Positions 5,609 to 15,900 of a stretch of 21,230 nucleotides of DNA are shown in pieces. Where the stretch lies: positions 1 to 21,230 of the IMG/VR virus record IMGVR_UViG_3300006736_001251; one strand, 5' to 3'. A program made the position numbers and the translations under genes. How positions within the stretch are numbered: position 1 is the first letter of the stretch; the number at the start of each line of letters is the position of its first letter. The stretch is from a virus. The notes beneath the pieces are model-generated. The model was not told where the DNA came from. It ran no database searches and saw nothing but the letters and a program-made list of their open reading frames with translations.

Positions 5609-7340
5609 TTACGTACAACAATCGTTTATGGGCGGCATGAACATGTCGGTCGATGACACTCGTTTAAGCAACGAAGAATACAAGTTTGCCAAGAATGTTC
5701 GCAATCGTTTCGGCACATTGGAGGGAATCAAGAACGTCAATGATATTTCCAGTAGCATAGGCGCGTTTACACTATTCAGGCCGTCGCAAGCAATCTATTC
5801 GATTGGCGAGTTTGTATTTTTGTTCTTTGATGGCGGCTGCAAGTACCGCAAACCATTGAATCCTGACAGCACTTGGGCTGTTCTTTATGGTGGCGGCACA
5901 ATGGACAGGTCAGCCGAGATATTTGTTCAGGCTGTCCCGGCATCAACCCAGAATTTTCTGCGCAAGGAGACTCGTGTGGCGGGTGCATCTCTTGAACTTG
6001 ATGTGAACACGGCAGTTCAGACAACCGTTGCGGCTATTGTTGTTCAAGATGGGATAAATCAACCGCGCATCATCGAACTTGCTGGTGGTGCAGCTACGGA
6101 CAGAGCGGCCAAGACTTATGCTGAATGGTCGGATGGAACCAAGACATCCCGTGAGTATGTGCCGATTGGCAAGCAAATGACTTTTTTTAACAATAAGCTG
6201 TTTATCATCAGTCCAGACGGAACCCTGATCTATCATAGCGTTAGCGGTCGACCACTTGATTTTGTCATCCCGATTGATACGGATGGGAACAAGGTAAATG
6301 CTGACGAAACCATTGGTGGCGCTCCCGGATCATCCTATACAGTTGGTTACAATGTGATCACGGCCATGACTGTTATGAATAACGAGGCACTTTTCGTCTC
6401 GACGCAAGGCGGCAGTTACGGAGTCACGCTTGATTATGAATTAACGGTATTTGCCGAGCCAATGTTCAAGAAACAGTTTTTGTTTACAGCTAATGCGGTT
6501 AATCAACGGTCGTTTCTTGATTTGCTGGGTGACTTTGCCTTTATTGATCCTGAAGGTTTGCGGTCGTTTAATGCTGTTGCACAGTCGAAGAATGAGGGAC
6601 GCAACTCAGTCTTCTCGCTCAAGGTTGCGCGTCTGTTCAAGGATATTGTACAGGACACCGATAGGTGCGCTGCTATTGTGTATGATGATTATGCCCTGTT
6701 TGCTTGCAACACAATCTTTGGTCACGGCATACTTGTTTATGACACACTCACGCAACAATTTGTAAGTTTCGATCAGCTAACCGATGACAGTAACAGCAAT
6801 ATTGGGCCTGTCATGGGATTTGCCAAGGTGGAGACAAACAACAAGCGCGAGCTATTTGCTCTTACACATGGAACAACAACAAGTTCAGGTGAGCCAGCCC
6901 ACAGGTGCGTTAAGTTATTCGAGGGTTCTAACTTCGCAACGACATACGTCGAGACTCGCGCATTTTGCACCAACGATACCCAAGTCGAGCAGAAGCCGCA
7001 GGAACTTCGTCTTCTATTTAACAAGATACAATCGGCCTCATCAGTCACAGTCACGCAGCGTGTGAATGATGAAAAGACTCCTAACACATTAGCTGGCACA
7101 CAATCAAAGACGATTGCTGTACAATCCGTGCCAATTGATTACTCAGTTGATTTTCCAGTATTATGGAGCGGCACAAAAATGGTTCAAAACCTCTTGTACA
7201 ATTTTCAAAGTGGTCAACAGGGTTGGAAAATATCATATATATTACAATGGACAAACGGAATCAACTTATCCAATATCCAACTCCAGACGCAGGATATTAC
7301 TCCTATGAACCCAATGTTATCTCAGGCTTATGTCAGTTAG
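5601..7340 (+). CDS. Tail nozzle / beta-propeller-like structural protein (gp12-like)
   Basis: 579 residues from a GTG at 5601 that overlaps the end of the adaptor-like gene by 8 bases. No clear ribosome binding site is seen; a later ATG (MGGMNM, residue 10) is possible, but the upstream residues fit. The N-terminus (QSFMGGMNMSVDDTRLSNEEY, then NVRNRFGTLEGIKNV) has the 'F-x-G-G-M/I...L-x-x-x-[EQ]-[YF]...N-x-R-x-R-x-G-x-[LI]' pattern of tail nozzle or stabilisation proteins. The body is beta-rich with repeated strand-turn blocks (QMTFFNNKLFIISPDGTLIY, ALFVSTQGGSYGV, FAFIDPEGLRSF, YALFACNTIFGHGILVYD), as in a propeller read-out of surface loops. The C-terminal 100 residues are a separate beta domain. 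T7 gp12 and P22 gp10 family proteins close the DNA channel at the tail tip. I infer the same job here. Confidence 0.65.
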   Translation: MADYVQQSFMGGMNMSVDDTRLSNEEYKFAKNVRNRFGTLEGIKNVNDISSSIGAFTLFRPSQAIYSIGEFVFLFFDGGCKYRKPLNPDSTWAVLYGGGTMDRSAEIFVQAVPASTQNFLRKETRVAGASLELDVNTAVQTTVAAIVVQDGINQPRIIELAGGAATDRAAKTYAEWSDGTKTSREYVPIGKQMTFFNNKLFIISPDGTLIYHSVSGRPLDFVIPIDTDGNKVNADETIGGAPGSSYTVGYNVITAMTVMNNEALFVSTQGGSYGVTLDYELTVFAEPMFKKQFLFTANAVNQRSFLDLLGDFAFIDPEGLRSFNAVAQSKNEGRNSVFSLKVARLFKDIVQDTDRCAAIVYDDYALFACNTIFGHGILVYDTLTQQFVSFDQLTDDSNSNIGPVMGFAKVETNNKRELFALTHGTTTSSGEPAHRCVKLFEGSNFATTYVETRAFCTNDTQVEQKPQELRLLFNKIQSASSVTVTQRVNDEKTPNTLAGTQSKTIAVQSVPIDYSVDFPVLWSGTKMVQNLLYNFQSGQQGWKISYILQWTNGINLSNIQLQTQDITPMNPMLSQAYVS

Positions 7341-7659
7341 TGTAACTCACACAGATTTTTCGGATGCGACCACGTTGTTTGCCGATCTGGCAGCGGCGAA
7401 TGCCATGCTGGATGGCTTGACAGTACCAGACGCCACAACCAGTACAGATGGTGTTGCAAAGAAGGCGGCAGCGTCAGCCGACATCGCATCAATTGGTGGC
7501 ACATCCGCAGGGACAGCTGCCGCACACACCGCCATTGATTTTGCTGCCTCAGACGCTTCGCACCCGACCAAGGCAGAACTCATTATCGTTCTCAACGATA
7601 TGGCAGAGTCAATTAATCACCTACGGTCTGTCTTACGGACAGCCGGTATTCTTACATAA
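7330..7659 (+). CDS. Small Ala/Thr-rich structural protein, head-fibre-like
   Basis: 109 residues, ATG overlapping the nozzle gene by 11 bases. The composition is Ala/Ser/Thr/Asp-rich with few charges. The middle reads TSTDGVAKKAAASADIASIGG, and the end is a helix (AELIIVLNDMAESINHLRSVL) followed by RTAGIL. A 'T-x-x-G-V-x-x-[QK]-A' segment followed by a small domain and an 'E-x-N-x-L...LR-x-A-G' ending occurs in phage head-fibre and tail-fibre-base proteins, so an external decoration or tail-bound role is possible. The call rests on composition and position between tail and internal protein genes. Confidence 0.55.
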   Translation: MSVSVTHTDFSDATTLFADLAAANAMLDGLTVPDATTSTDGVAKKAAASADIASIGGTSAGTAAAHTAIDFAASDASHPTKAELIIVLNDMAESINHLRSVLRTAGILT

Positions 7660-7661
7660 TC

Positions 7662-8969
7662 ATGCCACATATACCGGGACATATAGCACAACCACCAATA
7701 AGTCCGACAAGTAGAGGAGCGGGAGGAGACCCAACCCAGCGACGGCCTATAGGGAAAATGGGAGGAGACCCAAAAAGACCTATAGGTAAAATGGGGCCAA
7801 TTTCAGATTTCTTCAAGAAACTTGCTGATACTATGGTTAATAATGTAGTAGCTGGTGCAGAAGGTTTGTGGAAGTTTGTCGTAGATCAAGGTACAAAACT
7901 TTTCGGTGACGAGGGTGTTTTTAGCATGGAGAATGTTTTCGAGCTTGGGACAATGTATTTTATTGCAGAGGCTTTGGCAGAAGATAATGGTACAAAGGAG
8001 AATGTAAATAATCTTAAAGCTGCTTACGCAGAAATTTTGCCAGCATTCGTTAAAGGTAAAATTCAGCAGGGAGAAATTGAACAGACTGCTCTTAATGAAT
8101 TAAACACTTATCTACTGCATGGAATCAAGACAAAGACGTATAATCAAGGAGATCAAGATGCTGGTAATATTCCTCACGGTAAACAGATTGGTGATAAGTA
8201 TGCGTTAAAAGTAGCTCCCGGTTCAGAGGATTTAAGGCTGATGGCTGCTACTGGTCTGCAACCTCAGTTTGAAGTTGATGCAAATGGTGATATTGTTCTT
8301 GATCCAGTAACAGGAAATCCAAAAACTTTAAGTGCAGGATTTCCCGGTACACAAACACTATTACGAGCTTATGATCGTGACCAAACTCTTCTTGATAGAT
8401 TAGCTCATGCTCGTGGAACAGCTGATGTCTTTGACCCTGCTGCTGGCACTATGCAAACAGTTGGCAAAGGATTCAGAGCATTTGAAGAAGCTGCTTCACC
8501 ATATCTTGATCCAAGTCAAAAACAACAAGCTGCAAGTCTTCAAGCATTGTTGGGTTCAATGGATCCAACTAAGTTGTCTGGTTCTGAGATGGCGAATGTT
8601 GAGCGTGGTCTTGGTCGTATGGGTATTGGTGTTGGTCGAACAGCTGAGATGGACAAGTACAAGGCAGCCCTAACATTTGGTGATGCCTTAGCTCAGAAGC
8701 AGGATCGGCTTGCACAAGCACTTGGTCAGACTGCATCCATTGTTCCCAGTTTCGGTACAAAATATAATCCAGCAGTTGTTGCAGGACAAGGTGGAATGGC
8801 CAACTTACCAGTTGCTCCCGGTCAAATATCAACTTTCGGTACAACAGCGGGAACTGGCTTGAGTGCTGCTACTGGTATGGTGGATACAACACAACCGTGG
8901 GACGAGCAGGATTGGTTGCGTGGCACTCTGCTTGGTCAAAAAGACAAAACAACTGTGCCGGGAGAATAA
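7662..8969 (+). CDS. Predicted internal virion protein with N-terminal RPIGKMG repeats
   Basis: 435 residues. It starts two bases after the preceding stop without a visible ribosome binding site, so reinitiation is likely. Residues 1-47 are Pro/Gly/Arg-rich and disordered, with two copies of RPIGKMG (28-34 and 39-45), the same motif seen in the 1018 gene. From residue 48 on it is mostly helical (ISDFFKKLADTMVNNVVAG, VFELGTMYFIAEALAED). A mid-region contains FEVDANGDIVLDPVTGNPKT. The C-terminal third is Gln/Ala/Gly-rich with a helix RTAEMDKYKAALTFGDALAQ. Helical, Ala/Gln-rich proteins placed just before a giant protein are typical of the ejected internal core of short-tailed phages. This is inference from layout; no domain is recognised. 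Confidence 0.6.
   Translation: MPHIPGHIAQPPISPTSRGAGGDPTQRRPIGKMGGDPKRPIGKMGPISDFFKKLADTMVNNVVAGAEGLWKFVVDQGTKLFGDEGVFSMENVFELGTMYFIAEALAEDNGTKENVNNLKAAYAEILPAFVKGKIQQGEIEQTALNELNTYLLHGIKTKTYNQGDQDAGNIPHGKQIGDKYALKVAPGSEDLRLMAATGLQPQFEVDANGDIVLDPVTGNPKTLSAGFPGTQTLLRAYDRDQTLLDRLAHARGTADVFDPAAGTMQTVGKGFRAFEEAASPYLDPSQKQQAASLQALLGSMDPTKLSGSEMANVERGLGRMGIGVGRTAEMDKYKAALTFGDALAQKQDRLAQALGQTASIVPSFGTKYNPAVVAGQGGMANLPVAPGQISTFGTTAGTGLSAATGMVDTTQPWDEQDWLRGTLLGQKDKTTVPGE
7722..7793 (+). repeat. Tandem in-frame duplication encoding GGDP..RPIGKM
   Basis: A 13-base identical block (gggaggagaccca) occurs at 7721-7733 and 7760-7772, each followed by cctatagg(g/t)aaaatg. In protein terms this is GGDPTQRRPIGKM then GGDPKRPIGKM. 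Confidence 0.85.
8961..8964 (+). promoter_or_regulatory. Ribosome binding site fixing the start at 8972
   Basis: GGAG seven bases before ATG 8972. It supports this start over the in-frame GTG at 8897, which lies deep inside the preceding gene and would add a Trp/Cys-containing stretch unlike the rest. Confidence 0.7.
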
Positions 8970-8971
8970 TT

Positions 8972-9928
8972 ATGTCCGATTTATTATCTATATTAAACAG
9001 ACGCAAGCGATCTAAGGAATTCACTGAGGGTTTTCGTGAAGGTGCAACACCAGAAGAACTTGAATACTATAATCAGTTTTATCAGGAACCAACTGCTAGT
9101 CCAATCATGCAGCGTGATGAGCTTGGCAGACAATTAGATGAGACTGAAGCTATGAGACGAGCGTTGATGGCACGAGGCATGAATACCCTGCAAGCAAATG
9201 ATGCTGTTCAACGTGCCAAGAAACAGCGGGAAGCAGCGTTTGGTCATAGTAAGGAACTTTACCAACAAGCACATCCAGATGAGGGGCCGGGTATAAGTGA
9301 TGAGTTGTCATATTCAAGATATGCAGAAGACTATGCCCCGTATACACAGACTGACGATCAAGGAGTTGAGACTGTTATGACAGGTGATCCCATGTCTAAA
9401 GAGGATTTTCTGAATAGACAAATTGCGCGTCAACGATTAGCTGGTGATACAAGTGCAGCTGCCAAGGCTGAGTATGATACTGAAACATTAGGGGGACGCA
9501 TTGAGGAGGCGAAAATATCTCTGGAATCGTTGCCAGCACTTGTAGATGCCAAGGTAATTGAGGCAACACTTGGAAGACGAATTAATGAAGCTATACTCAA
9601 AGAAGTGGATATTCTAGAGTCAACTAATGATCCAATTAAGAGAGCTGAGTCTATACAAAGGATTGATGGATATAATAGAATCCTTGGGAGATTGCGAAGT
9701 TCGGGTACTGCCATGCCGGGACAAGACCCGAATCTATGGACTGATGCTGACAAAAAAGAGCTAGAGACTCTGACTCTTGAATCTGAAGGTGCTACGGCTG
9801 GAACTGTTGGTGGCACTCGAATGATAGCTCCCACCACAGAGAAGGTTGTCGGTGATTACTCAGGGGGAGTAACTTCACAAAGGGATGAAAGAGAAGATCG
9901 AGATTTGATGAAAGGCTGGTCTGAATAG
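8972..9928 (+). CDS. Helical internal virion protein (predicted)
   Basis: 318 residues beginning MSDLLSILNRRKRSKEF; the start is set by the GGAG at 8961-8964, two bases past the previous stop. The protein is highly charged and almost entirely helical, with many Glu/Arg/Gln and few aromatics: helices at about 25-110 (DELGRQLDETEAMRRALMAR, DAVQRAKKQREAAF), an acidic middle, another helix block from 160 to 250 (ARQRLAGDTSAAAKAEYD, RINEAILKEVDILES) and a disordered acidic tail ending in MKGWSE. No enzymatic motif or membrane segment is visible. It lies between the 7662 gene and the giant gene, a place commonly held by internal or ejection proteins. The exact function is unknown. Confidence 0.6.
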   Translation: MSDLLSILNRRKRSKEFTEGFREGATPEELEYYNQFYQEPTASPIMQRDELGRQLDETEAMRRALMARGMNTLQANDAVQRAKKQREAAFGHSKELYQQAHPDEGPGISDELSYSRYAEDYAPYTQTDDQGVETVMTGDPMSKEDFLNRQIARQRLAGDTSAAAKAEYDTETLGGRIEEAKISLESLPALVDAKVIEATLGRRINEAILKEVDILESTNDPIKRAESIQRIDGYNRILGRLRSSGTAMPGQDPNLWTDADKKELETLTLESEGATAGTVGGTRMIAPTTEKVVGDYSGGVTSQRDEREDRDLMKGWSE

Positions 9929-9943
9929 AAGTGACACACGAAA

Positions 9944-12900
9944 GTGACTCTTGAAGAGAAAAAACAAAAACTTCGTGAGCAACTTGGATATCCCGATGAT
10001 CATCCAATTTACACCGAAGAAGAGTGGTTAGCTCTTAAAAAGGCTGAAAGAACTTCAGCTGGTCGTGCTGCATTGGAGGGTGCATCAGTTGAGATAGCAC
10101 CGGGAGGTGGTGCTTTGGCTGCAATGGCTGGAGCGAGTAAAGCTCTTGCCAAGATTCCAGTACCAAAAGGGCGTTTAGCTATTCCGGTTGGTATAGCTAA
10201 AGGTGCGGGAATGCTTGGTAGTGCTGTACTTGGTGGTATTGCGACTCGTGAAGCTCAGGCTAAAGTTGAGGAGGCTGTTCGCGGCAAGGATGATTTTGAG
10301 GCGAAAGAGTTGCAACGACGGATGCTGCGCAAGGCACATCCGGTAGCTTACACAGCCGGTGAATTTGCTGGTGGTGGTCTTGGTGGTGGTGTTCGACCCA
10401 CAAGCACCACACTAAAGGGAGCGCAAGAATTCATCAGGACAGCCGGTGGCATTCGCGCCAAGATGAATTCGGATGTCGCCGCCCACGCGCTCTCTAATGT
10501 CGGTGTTGGTGGTGGTCTTGGTCTTGCCTTCGAAGGTGCGAGACAATATTCGGAGGGTGAGTTTAGTCCCGGCGCATTGGCGACTGCTGGTGTTGGTGGT
10601 GCATTGCTGACTGAGCCGTGGGGTCATGGCAGAAAACTTATGGGAGTACCCGCTCGTGGTGTCACCAAGAAACTGGGTGAGATAGAGGAAGCCAAAACGA
10701 AACTGGGTTATGTCTACGAACACGCCACACCGAGACAACTTAGAGAAACTAAGATGCCTCTCTCAACCACGGAAAAACTTCCGACAGAGGTGGCATATCT
10801 TCATTGGAGAGCCAAACAAGGTAATGACCCAAAGGCCAGACAAGTTACCATAGAACAATATGTAAAACTCAGGGAGAAGGAATTGTTTGATGAGTTGGTC
10901 AAGAAAGAGAAGGTGGACACAGACGGAGCCAAGGTAAAACAGGTTGATGATGAACCAACCACAACTTCAGCTGAGACAGCCAAGAAAGAGATTAAAGGTT
11001 CACCTGATCCTAAAATTACAAAAGCGGTAAAAGATAAATTTGAATCCACACAACGCAAGAGATTAGAGAAGCAAGCCAAGGATATAATCAAACGTGAACT
11101 GGAGGGTTTGACGCATCGTGACCTTATGGGAAGTTTGCGACGAGTTAAGTCAGTTACAAGGGAATCTGAGGCGCTTCAATACATTAAGGAAAGCGGCAAG
11201 ACAGCTGAAGAAGCCCGTTTGGAGTTGGCGGCTGAAGTTGAAAAAAACCTGTTACCCGGTGTGTTTGAATCGGCCAAGAATCTGGTGGCAAAGCGCGGTG
11301 TCACACTTAACATTGCTCTTAACAGAATGACGATTGATGCGTTAAGGAGTGTTGCTGGTTATGCAAGAACAAAGCAACGCGATATTATATTAAGCATTGA
11401 TGATTTAACTGCTGACCTACCGTATCATGAAGTGGCGCATGTCTTTGTTCGTGACATGGTGGAGTCCTCTAATGAGAGGGACAGCAAGTTAATGAGAGGC
11501 TGGTTGACTGATCTTTATAGTGATGATCCAAGAGTTGCGAGATTAAGAGGTCATCCAAAACTGCGAGATAGATGGATTGAACCTGTCAGGAGAGAGGTTG
11601 AGGAAATATTTGTAACCGAGAGTAGTAAGCGCCTTGCAGAACGCATCCAGAATTTGCCGAAGGGTAAGTTCGCCCAGATGCGTCGTTGGTTTAGTGATGT
11701 TAAGCGCGGCATGAAGGTGCGTTACGGTAAACCAGCTGTTAATGATATTCTTGATTATCTCGGTCAACGTATGGAGGTGGATGTCAGTATGCTTCTCGAT
11801 AATGATTTGCACACCAGACAAGGCATTCCGTTGGAAGAGTACCTAACCTCAAACAAGTTAAACTCAGAGACTCAACTTGATTTTGGCTTCAAGCCTGACG
11901 CCACTCATAAGGGTACGTTGACTGTTGATGGTGTTACTTATGAGTCGAGTGCCAGCGCCTACGCTATTCCCAAGGAGATTGCTGAGTTGTTTGGCATACC
12001 GGAAATGCCCAAGGGTTTCGTCAAGCAGTATGTGGATAACATGAACAAGATGAAGTCGTCCACGGTCAGGAACGAGAAGTTCGGTTCTGAACTGGAATAT
12101 CTTGAGCCGACTCATCTCATGGAGAACTCGACTGATTATCCAGCTGACTTCAAGAAGCTGATGAAGATTATGCAAGGTCGCAATACAGGTGCGATCAAGC
12201 AGGTTTTCAAGGTTCTTGAAGACATGGATGCGCCCGATATAGTTCTCCAGACTCGACGACCTGAAGACCCGATTGCTTCGTATAACAGCAAGGAGATCAC
12301 CATTGGTATACCGTCGATAGACGATTCCTTCGACATGGTTCTTGCCCAGCAATTGATTCATCGTCGTTTGATGAACGAACCAATATTGACGGATGAACTC
12401 AGCGGTGTGTTAAAAAGGATGCGAAATGCTGAGAATTGGTTCAATGTCTATGAACCATACATGGTCGAGAGTTTTCTGGACTTTGTAATTCGGCGTGACA
12501 GTCGTGTTTCTGATGCGTCTAAAGCTACAGTTGGAAACTATCACAAGGGACTTGATGTTGAGAATGTTGACTTGAGGGGAACACATGGCCATTCGGATTT
12601 GACTAATGCCAACTTCGCCAAGTACAAGCCAAGAATGCAGAATCAGGGTAATGCGTTGCATGATGTGATGAATAATTTGCCTGATGATGTGCGGCTTGCT
12701 TTTGCCACCAGAATGGTTGCCAAGGATAATATATGGTCGAGTCCAGAAGAATTCCTGTCCCACTATGATGCGATGTTGAATCTACTGGGTCTTGAGGGAT
12801 CAACAATTCGGAATAATTTCAATGGTTTAAGTGGCTCGGAGCAAACAATTCTTAACGGCATGTTGAACAAGAGAACATTCAGTGCTTTGGACAGCCTGAA

Positions 12901-15900
12901 TGTTCTTGATGACAAGGTTCGTGTTTCGGGTCACAGGAATCCGCTAGGCCCGGAAGGTTTACGCTATGGTTTAGATGAACTTTGGGAAGGTGAGAAGATT
13001 CCTTATGGTGAATCTGCCTTTGGCCAAAAATCGGCTGTGGATGCCTTGACCCAGAAAGCCGAAGAGGCGCTTGGCATCAAGGGGTTGAAGCCGATTTTGG
13101 AGCGCGTAATTGATCTTCCGGTTTTGCCCAAGACTGATACGCAAATTAATTCTTCAGAAGCTATCCGGACAATGACCAAGATAAGTGGTGAGTCTACGGT
13201 AATGATGGTTAATGATGACACACCCATCCCGCATGACGCGACTCCTAGAGGGATGCAGCAGTCGATTACGGATCGAACTAACAAGATCAAGTACGGGACA
13301 CTAAAGGATTTCAAGATCAAGGAACCCCTGACTTGGAAACCGTTCCAGCGCCTCACACGAAGTTTCCGCCCTGTTATAGACAGGATAAAGGAGATTGGCC
13401 TGACACCGGAAGCCAAGGAACTTGCCATAGAAGTGTCTAAACAAGCGAGAGCCGCGCTTGGTGAACACAGCAAATTGATGGGTCGATTCTTGGAAAGTAT
13501 GATGCTTGCCTTGAGCGAGGTCAAGATGAGTCCAGCTGAGTTCAACTTGCTTGGCGACTATCAACATGCGCGTTGGCGCAAGCATTTGGGTTTGATTGAT
13601 ACAATTGATGATAAACTAATTGATGCTTACAACACTAATGCTAGGGTTCGGTATTTTGATCGGGTGATGGAGAACATCTATCGGGACACTCGACAGTATC
13701 AGAATGATATTGGGATGAAGGTGGAAGTGTTCAGGGGCAATGAATCATTCCTGACTTCCGGCAAGTTCACCCGCGAGTACACACCTGAAATCATCAGTCA
13801 AGTGGTTCGTCGTGTCATGATGAAAGGCGAGACAGCCAGCCCTGAATATCAAAAGCTGCGTAATGAGGCTATTGAGTATTGGGAAAGTCAGTCCAAGAAT
13901 CTCACACCAGAAGAACTTGAACAGTCGCTTCTGGGTTTGGAAGAAGGTAGTGATGTTCCAACTGCGGAAATTATTTCGGACATTGAAAAGCTATTCAAGG
14001 AGCGCGACAGGCTTGGGTTGTTATTTGATAAGATGGCCAGCAGCTTGAAGATGAAGGAACAGAGGATTGGTTCCCAAAGATACAAGGCTCTCCGTGTTGC
14101 CACAGGTAAGATGGGTATTCCACCGCATTGGGTTGAACAGAATGCCATTCAGCGATTGACTCGTTACGTTGTTCGCTTCTCCAAGGACGCAGCTTTCTTC
14201 AAGCACATTGAGAGTGATGATAGGATGCGCAAGATTCTTGGCATACCGGATCAGGAGGGAAACTACCTGAGACCAGACTTACCGGGGCTTGAGAAGGGTG
14301 GCCCATTCAATCTCAAGGTAAACAATGCCGGTGACATAGTTAAACCAGACAAGTCAATAAAGCCTTACAACAGACCAGTACAGTCCAACCATGAAGTGTT
14401 GGATACGTTAATGCAGGGTTACATTGGTTACTATGAAAGTTGGGATTTATGGACGCGCACATTCAATCGAATGGTTACGTCAAGCTGGCTGGGTGTCGGC
14501 GCGGGTCTTCGTGATCTTGCCTCATCCTATCTGTTTGATCTGCCGTACATGCGCACACAAGACTTGCCGATCTTGGTCACGCACTTGTTCAAGTTCAGAG
14601 ATGCTTGGGTCAAGAGTTATCTGACTGGTGTTAATAAGACCAGCCTTGGTAACTTGGAATTTACACATCAGAGTGCCAGCGAAATCTCCGACAACATTAA
14701 CAAGGTGGCCGATGTTGCCTTGGTTGTTGGTGGTCGAAGTGTCTTGGAAAAATCAACTCGCGCATTGCAATTTGCTCTTGGTCGCCAGCTTATCTCGACA
14801 AATCTGAGAATGCGGCCATTGGACAAGATATTGCCTAAAGGGGATTGGACAGCTAACAGACTACTCAGGAACCTGATGGAACACATGGGTGAGACAACTG
14901 TTGCTGGTCGCAAGGTTAGCCTGTTTGATTATGTCGGCAAGAAGAACTCTGATATTCCAGAAGAGTTGCTGGATAATGCGGCAGCAGCTTGGGTGGAGAT
15001 GAACCAAGGTACTTATGATGTTCGTGGTTTACCGACGTTCACGCAGCGCGGTGTCTCAAGTATGTTCACTTCACTTGCAAGATGGTCGATTGAGAAGTCG
15101 GACAGAATGCTCAAGGATGTCTGGATGCCGTTGAGAACTGAAGGTGATCCGTTGCCACTTTTCAAGGCCACGCTGGGTGCATTGCTTGGTGGTGAGGCAA
15201 TCAAGTATCTCAGTGAGGAGATTGCCAACAAGGTTCGGAGTGAACCCAAGTTGCTTGAGGCTATCCAGATGGATAATGCAGAGGAACAGGCTTATGCCGT
15301 TCTCAGTTCGTTGCAAGTGGCTGGTTATTTTGGTTTCCAATCTGCCTTGTTACATGACTTGTACAGGTCATCGCGGTTTGGTGTGTCAGAGGGTATTCCC
15401 GGTGGCTTCACATTTCCCATAGCGGATGCTGCCACCACAATCTTCAAGGATTTTGTGCATCTTCTCAGTTCTGAAGAGGCTTTTAGTAGTGGTTGGAATG
15501 CTGCGTGGATGAAGTTTCTGCGGAATACAATCATGGGACTCAACCAGACTTTGCGATATTCGTTTCAGCATCTCACATTGTCGGATGAGATGTCGGAGTT
15601 TAATGCTCGCACACAACTCAGGAAGTTTAGAAGGCTTGAAACAGGTTTGGACAGGCCGGGAGTGCCGTCAGGAATAAGTAACGAGTATGCTTGGCCAGCC
15701 CGTCGTGCTTTCAAGGAGGCGAACAGCGTGTCTGAAGCCAGACGACTCTTGCCAGCCGCCGTTGCTGAAGCTGCCAGAAAAGCAATTCAGAAGAGACCAA
15801 ACAACAAGAGAGAACAGTCAGAACAATTTGATGATAACTGGAAGGAACTGTACAACCTGATGTGGACGGCGACTCCAGCTTTGCCTAACAAGAAGGATGT

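Noticed and set aside
7750-7800. Internal translation start in the 435-residue gene behind gggaggag
   Set aside because: The binding-site-like bases are part of the in-frame GGDP repeat, and spacing to the next ATG does not fit well.
8897-8971. Longer start for the 318-residue internal protein
   Set aside because: Lies inside the previous gene; the GGAG-supported ATG 8972 is better.
11864-12361. 165-codon minus-strand frame within the giant gene
   Set aside because: Shadow of the giant gene; no domain and no operon on that strand here.
13003-13545. 180-codon frame on the minus strand within the giant gene
   Set aside because: Lies fully inside the 2084-residue frame, is Leu/Ser-rich without any domain, and has no neighbours on that strand.
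14107-14130. TGKMGIP in the giant protein as a fifth copy of the IGKMG motif
   Set aside because: It sits in a helical region, lacks the R-x-I part and is probably chance.
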